Positions 54,428 to 58,548 of a DNA stretch of 58,548 bases are shown in pieces (the first letter of the stretch is position 1; each line of letters starts with the position of its first letter). Where the stretch lies: positions 1-58,548 of the forward strand of contig CALMFH010000211.1 in NCBI GenBank assembly GCA_937864925.1. The letters are read 5' to 3'. The DNA comes from an uncultured Alphaproteobacteria bacterium. GTDB taxonomy: Bacteria > Pseudomonadota > Alphaproteobacteria > Rhizobiales > Ancalomicrobiaceae. The notes under the pieces are model-generated. The model ran no database searches. It was not told where the DNA came from and saw only the letters and a list, made by a program, of their open reading frames with translations. A program made the position numbers and the translations under genes.

Positions 54428-56863
54428 TCAGGCGGCGACGATGCCGGCGTCGACCAGCTCGAGGTCCATGGCCTCGACCAGATCACCGGTGGTCAGCTCG
54501 TAGTTGGCCGACAGCATGTCCGGAATCGCTTCGACCTCCACCGCGGCCGAAATGACGTAGCCCTGGATCTCGTCGCAGCCGAGGTCGCGCAGGGTGGCGA
54601 GCTGCGAGCTCGTCTCGACGCCCTCCGCCACCGTCGACATGCCGAGCGCCGAGGTCAGATCCATGATGGCACGGACGATGGCGCGGCTCTGTTCCCGGTG
54701 ATCGATGTCGTCGACGAAGCTCTTGTCGATCTTGATCTTGTCGAAGGGGAACTTGCGCAGATAGTTGAGCGACGAGTAGCCGGTGCCGAAGTCGTCGAGG
54801 GCGACCCGCACCCCGAGTTCGCGCAGATCGCGCAACATGGCGAGCGTGTGCTCGCCGGCGTCGAGCAGGGTCGATTCGGTGATCTCGATCTGCAGCCGGT
54901 TGGGCGGCAGGCGCGAGTGTTCCAGCGCCGAGACGATGGTGGCGAGCAGGCGCCGATTGCGGAACTGCACCGGTGACAGGTTGATCGACACGCGGATGTC
55001 GCGCGGCCAGGTCGCCGCCTGCCGGGTCGCCTCGTGCAGGATCCACTCACCGATCGGCACGATCAGCTTGCACTCCTCGGCGATCGGAATGAACTCCGCC
55101 GGCGAGACGTTGCCGAACTCCGGCGACCGCCAGCGGATCAGCGTCTCGAAGCCGGAGATGCGGTCGGAGACGAGATCGACGATCGGCTGGTAGACCAGGA
55201 ACAACTGGTCGGAGTCCATGGCGTTGCGCAGGCCCTGTTCGAGCAGGCGCCGCCGGCGCGCCTTCTCGTCCATGCCCGGCTCGAAGAATCGGTAGCCGTC
55301 GCGGCCCTCCGCCTTGGCACGGTAGAGCGCCAGATCGGCGCTCTTCATCAGGTCCATCGGCGTCGACCCGTCCTCCGGCCCGATGGCGATGCCGATCGAG
55401 GTCCCTACCGAGAAGTCGGCGCCGTCGAGGGTGAAGGGTAGGTCGAAGGTCGCCAGGATCCTCTCGGCGATCTCGACGGCATGATCCGGCCGATCGGAGC
55501 CGGGAATCAGGATCGCGAACTCGTCGCCGCCGACTCGCGCCACCACGTCCTGCGGACCGGTGCAGTCGACGAGCCGTCGTCCGACCTGGTCGAGCAACGC
55601 GTCGCCGACCGGATGTCCCATCGTGTCGTTGATCGCCTTGAATTGATCGAGGTCGAGATAGAACAGGATGTTGCGGCCGCGATTGGCCGGATCGGCCATG
55701 GCTCGCTCGAGTTCGGTGGAGAACTTCACGCGGTTGACGAGGCCGGTGACCGGATCGGTCTCGGCGAGGAAGGCGATACGCGCCTCTGCCGCGCGCCGCT
55801 CGGTGATGTCGGAGCCGACGCCCTGGTATCCGCAGAAACTGCCGTTGCCCCGGAACACCGGGCGGCCGGTCAGGCTCCAATGACGGTCGCGGTCTCCGAC
55901 CCGGACGGTGACGACGAGATCGCGGAAGATCTCGTACCACTCCATCGCGTCGATCAGTTCGTCGCCCTCCGCACCACCGGTCGCCAGCAGCGCCCGGATC
56001 GGCATGGCGGTGAGTTCTTCGAGCCTCCGTCCGGCCGCCTCCGCCAGACGCGGCGAGGGATCGACCAGCCGGCCTGCGGCATCCGTCTCCCACAACCAGT
56101 CACCGCCGTGTTCCTGGAAGTCCTTGAGCAGAAGACCGATGACTTCGTTCTTCTCCAGGAGTTCGGCCCGGTTCTTGGCGTTCTCGTAGAATCGCGCCGC
56201 GTGGATGACGATGTTGCGGCTGAGGTAGCTGCCGTAGCCGAGCCACAGCGCCACGATCGTCACATCGCTGCGCAGGTCCCCCCGATTCTCGGCGAGCACC
56301 ATCGCCGCCATCGACGAGGCGACGATGATCCACACGTAGGCGAGACCGGCCCGCGGAACCGTTGCTAGGCCGAAGGCACCGCCGGCAGTCATCCCGGTGA
56401 CCAGGATCTGAAGCAGCAGTTGATGATAGGTGTCGGCGCCGGGAAGCATGACGATCGGCGCGATGCCCCACAGCACGGCCAGGATCATCGAATTGATGGT
56501 CATCCGACGAATGGCGCGCGGTCCGGCCCCGATCCGCATCTTCAGCCGACTGTGCCACCAGTTGCGCAGCGCCATGCCGGCGAAGGCCATGACCGAGAGC
56601 GACCAGATCGGCGCGAAGACGGCGGACGGCGTGTCGAGGAAGGCGACGGCGATGACCCCGGCACAGAGCACGTTGGCGAGGGCGCTCATCGGCACCAGTT
56701 CGACGATGGCCGAGACCTGCTCGCCACGGATACGGCGTTCCGTCTCGTCGTCGACGCCCGAGTCGGGCCTGGGCGACCCGAGCGGAAGCGCCGCCACACG
56801 TGGCGTCGACCGGTTGACCGCGTCTGAGGACCCGCTTCCCATCACCTCGCCCGCCGAATCCAT
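54428..56863 (-). CDS. Membrane PAS-GGDEF-EAL protein
   Basis: 811 residues from the ATG at 56863; ATG 56842 and TTG 56881 are alternatives. Five to six membrane helices (about 55-225) form an N-terminal sensor, followed by a PAS-like domain (DWLWETDAAGRLVDPSPRLA, then RHWSLTGRPVFRGNGSFCGY). The GGDEF domain is intact (VARVGGDEFAILIP). The EAL domain has the ETL variant (GFETLIRWRSPEFG), SINLSPVQF, EITES, DDFGTGYSSLNYL, KIDKSFV, AEGVET and IQGY, with all usual catalytic residues. So it could make and degrade cyclic-di-GMP. Likely influences motility or polysaccharide production (inference). Confidence 0.93.
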   Translation of the reverse strand: MDSAGEVMGSGSSDAVNRSTPRVAALPLGSPRPDSGVDDETERRIRGEQVSAIVELVPMSALANVLCAGVIAVAFLDTPSAVFAPIWSLSVMAFAGMALRNWWHSRLKMRIGAGPRAIRRMTINSMILAVLWGIAPIVMLPGADTYHQLLLQILVTGMTAGGAFGLATVPRAGLAYVWIIVASSMAAMVLAENRGDLRSDVTIVALWLGYGSYLSRNIVIHAARFYENAKNRAELLEKNEVIGLLLKDFQEHGGDWLWETDAAGRLVDPSPRLAEAAGRRLEELTAMPIRALLATGGAEGDELIDAMEWYEIFRDLVVTVRVGDRDRHWSLTGRPVFRGNGSFCGYQGVGSDITERRAAEARIAFLAETDPVTGLVNRVKFSTELERAMADPANRGRNILFYLDLDQFKAINDTMGHPVGDALLDQVGRRLVDCTGPQDVVARVGGDEFAILIPGSDRPDHAVEIAERILATFDLPFTLDGADFSVGTSIGIAIGPEDGSTPMDLMKSADLALYRAKAEGRDGYRFFEPGMDEKARRRRLLEQGLRNAMDSDQLFLVYQPIVDLVSDRISGFETLIRWRSPEFGNVSPAEFIPIAEECKLIVPIGEWILHEATRQAATWPRDIRVSINLSPVQFRNRRLLATIVSALEHSRLPPNRLQIEITESTLLDAGEHTLAMLRDLRELGVRVALDDFGTGYSSLNYLRKFPFDKIKIDKSFVDDIDHREQSRAIVRAIMDLTSALGMSTVAEGVETSSQLATLRDLGCDEIQGYVISAAVEVEAIPDMLSANYELTTGDLVEAMDLELVDAGIVAA

Positions 56864-57271
56864 CGTCGAATCGAGATGCAATCTATGGGTCGAATCACCA
56901 ACGGCGATTTAACGAAGGGCCGCTTTGCCGGGCGAATGGAAGGCTCACCCCGAAATTTCAGGGGTAGAACTCAAGTCTAGCGTGGAACACACCCCATCGC
57001 AGTTCCGAGTGGAGAAGTGTCGCGCCATGTGACGCAAGGTGAACACCAGCCGCCGGCTGATGTTAGACCGACAAGAGGTCATGACGGTGCTCTCGGGGAA
57101 GCGCTTTCGGTTGTCCACAACCGATGATGACGTGGGCGGCACGGTTCGCGGCCGGCGGGATGTCTCGTTTCGCAGGAGCGACGCCGCCGAGCCGCCACCG
57201 CGGCGCCGGGATCCGTCGCTCCGCGACCCGAATCACACCTTTTCGGCGCCCACCGCTTTCCGTCGGATGTC
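56864..57271. other. Intergenic region of 408 bases upstream of the PAS-GGDEF-EAL gene
   Basis: This should contain that gene's promoter; it lies downstream of the minus-strand tRNA. I see a short palindrome-containing stretch (CCCC-GAAATTTC-A-GGGG near 56950), a single DnaA-box-like TTGTCCACA (57111-57119), and no gene. Confidence 0.5.
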
Positions 57272-57346
<75 letters not shown>

Positions 57347-57532
57347 GACGGGCTCCCCTTAGCATGGGGGCGGGGAGGGGGCCAAGATCCGTGGTCGATC
57401 GGCGGACGGTCGAAGGTGGACGATCGCACGCGATCCCGGTGCCCACGACCGGCCCGGCGATCCGGATCACGGCGATAGGCCGGCCTCGCGGTGTCGAGGT
57501 GGATCCGCGTCGGCGCCCCCGCCCGCACCCGG

Positions 57533-58351
57533 TCACGCGCCGCCGTGCTTCCGGCCGACCACGTAGAGCGCCAGCACCGCGGCGTTCGACACGTTGAGCG
57601 ACTTGATCGGGCCCGGCACGTCGACCCGCGCCAGCGCGTCGCAGGCCTCGCGCGTCACCGGGCGCAACCCCTTGCCCTCGGCGCCGAGCACCAGGACGGT
57701 ACGAGGACCGACCTCGGTCTCTTCGAGCGGGGCGGGACCCTCGCTGTCGAGGCCGACGACGGTGAAGCCCTCCTTGCGCAGCGTGTCGAGGGCGCGGGCG
57801 AGGTTGACCACCTCGATGTGGGTGAGGAGATCGAGGCCACCGGAGGCCGACTTGGCGAGCACACCGGTCTCCTGGGGCGAGTGCCGGGTCGGGGTGAGCA
57901 GCGCATCCGCCCCCAGCGCCACCGCCGAGCGCATGATCGCCCCGACGTTGTGCGGATCGGTCACCTGATCGAGGGCGAGGACGAGCTTCGCCCGGCCGAG
58001 ATCGGTGAGCTCGACCGGCTCGAGCGGCCGCGTCTCCACCAATACCCCCTGATGCACCGCGTCCTCGCCGACCCGCGCGTCGATCCAGCGCACGTCGACC
58101 ACCTCCGGCGTCACCGGAAAGACGACGCCACGCTCCTCCAGACGGGCGAGTGCGTTGCGCGTCACATAGATCGCGTGGATCACCCGCTTCGGATTGGCGA
58201 GCGCCACCTCGACGGTGTGCAGGCCGTAGAGGAACACCCGTCCTTCCGGTGCGCCGCTGCCCGGCCGCCCACGGCGCCGCTGCACCACCGGCGGCCGAGT
58301 CGGGTGGCGCCCGGCCTTGGCGAGGCGCGGCGGCTTCTCGGACGACGACAT
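57533..58351 (-). CDS. rlmB: 23S rRNA 2'-O-ribose methyltransferase (TrmH/RlmB family)
   Basis: 272 residues from the ATG at 58351, with GAGGAG nine bases upstream. SpoU-type knotted methyltransferase. The N-terminus has a basic leader, then the substrate-binding domain (LYGLHTVEVALANPKR). SPOUT motifs: LVLALDQVTDPHNVGAIMRS (motif 1 with the catalytic Arg), VLVLGAEGKGLRP (motif 2, SAM-binding), and VDVPGPIKSLNVSNAAVLAL (motif 3). It methylates a guanosine of 23S rRNA, G2251 in E. coli. The tRNA-Thr gene lies downstream on the same strand. Confidence 0.9.
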   Translation of the reverse strand: MSSSEKPPRLAKAGRHPTRPPVVQRRRGRPGSGAPEGRVFLYGLHTVEVALANPKRVIHAIYVTRNALARLEERGVVFPVTPEVVDVRWIDARVGEDAVHQGVLVETRPLEPVELTDLGRAKLVLALDQVTDPHNVGAIMRSAVALGADALLTPTRHSPQETGVLAKSASGGLDLLTHIEVVNLARALDTLRKEGFTVVGLDSEGPAPLEETEVGPRTVLVLGAEGKGLRPVTREACDALARVDVPGPIKSLNVSNAAVLALYVVGRKHGGA

Positions 58352-58548
58352 GGTGCGGGGCTCCTCGGGCGCACGAAAACGTGCCGTCTTATGGACCCGA
58401 AGCGCCGATCGGCGCAATCGGCTCGCGCCGCCGCGTCATGGAGCGGCGCCGAACACCCGCCCGCATCCGCCGATATCGGGTGCCGGCCGACGGCAGGGGA
58501 ATCGCATTTGAAGAAATCGAGTGGCGTCGAGTGGTGAAATGGATTCTG

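Noticed and set aside
57109-57122. DnaA-box-like TTGTCCACA within a small palindrome
   Set aside because: It is a single imperfect copy, with no cluster, AT-rich unwinding region or origin-type genes.

Overview
The window is about 58.5 kb of GC-rich bacterial chromosome. It most resembles an alphaproteobacterium of the Hyphomicrobiales. I infer this from the gene families present (DUF2793, DUF2336, DUF2842 beside heme A synthase, a soxBDAG operon, paired MaoC and CoA-ester lyase genes), the very high GC and third-position bias, and the densely overlapping genes. Genus-level placement is not possible from sequence reading alone. Because of the high GC, nearly every gene has long spurious open frames on its other strand; these were left out.

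Layout. 1-5.2 kb: a truncated FkbM-like methyltransferase/coiled-coil gene, a sulfotransferase-like/coiled-coil/beta-sandwich gene, and a DUF2793 tail-fibre-type gene with a small partner. 5.2-9.8 kb: a palindrome-rich convergent intergenic region, an EamA permease, a GGDEF-EAL protein and MsrQ. 9.9-14.6 kb: a glycosyltransferase, a LysE permease, heme A synthase with a DUF2842 gene, and a CelD-like GNAT. 14.7-22.9 kb: polysaccharide export block 1, with a Wzz/Wzc-like protein, Wza-like lipoprotein, GT4, undecaprenyl-phosphate sugar transferase, TylF-type methyltransferase and Wzy-like polymerase. 23-28.4 kb: metabolic interruption (MetY, small exported and membrane proteins, CoA-binding protein, nitroreductase, flavin reductase). 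28.4-40.3 kb: polysaccharide block 2, with a tandem alpha/beta hydrolase, GH5 glycosidase, WecG-type GT, flippase, beta-propeller protein, GT4, second Wzy-like polymerase and second Wzz/Wzc-like protein. 40.4-48.4 kb: CoA-ester lyase and MaoC, an SLT-remnant protein, DUF2336 and Hpt proteins, NAD kinase, CutA and cytochrome c'. 48.7-54.4 kb: the soxBDAG operon plus two small genes coupled to it. 54.4-58.5 kb: a second GGDEF-EAL protein, tRNA-Thr(UGU) and RlmB.

How the genes work together. Blocks 1 and 2 together hold most parts of a Wzx/Wzy-dependent exopolysaccharide pathway: initiation on undecaprenyl phosphate, glycosyl transfer, flipping, polymerisation, chain-length control, outer-membrane export and trimming. 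There are two polymerases and two co-polymerases but one visible Wza and one visible initiator. Both co-polymerase proteins carry an ATPase-like C-terminal domain whose Walker A motif has lost its lysine, so neither looks like an active tyrosine autokinase. Two cyclic-di-GMP enzymes lie nearby and could control polysaccharide output (inference). The sarcosine oxidase operon continues by 4-base overlaps into a 47-residue cysteine-containing peptide and a small membrane protein, an arrangement I do not recognise.
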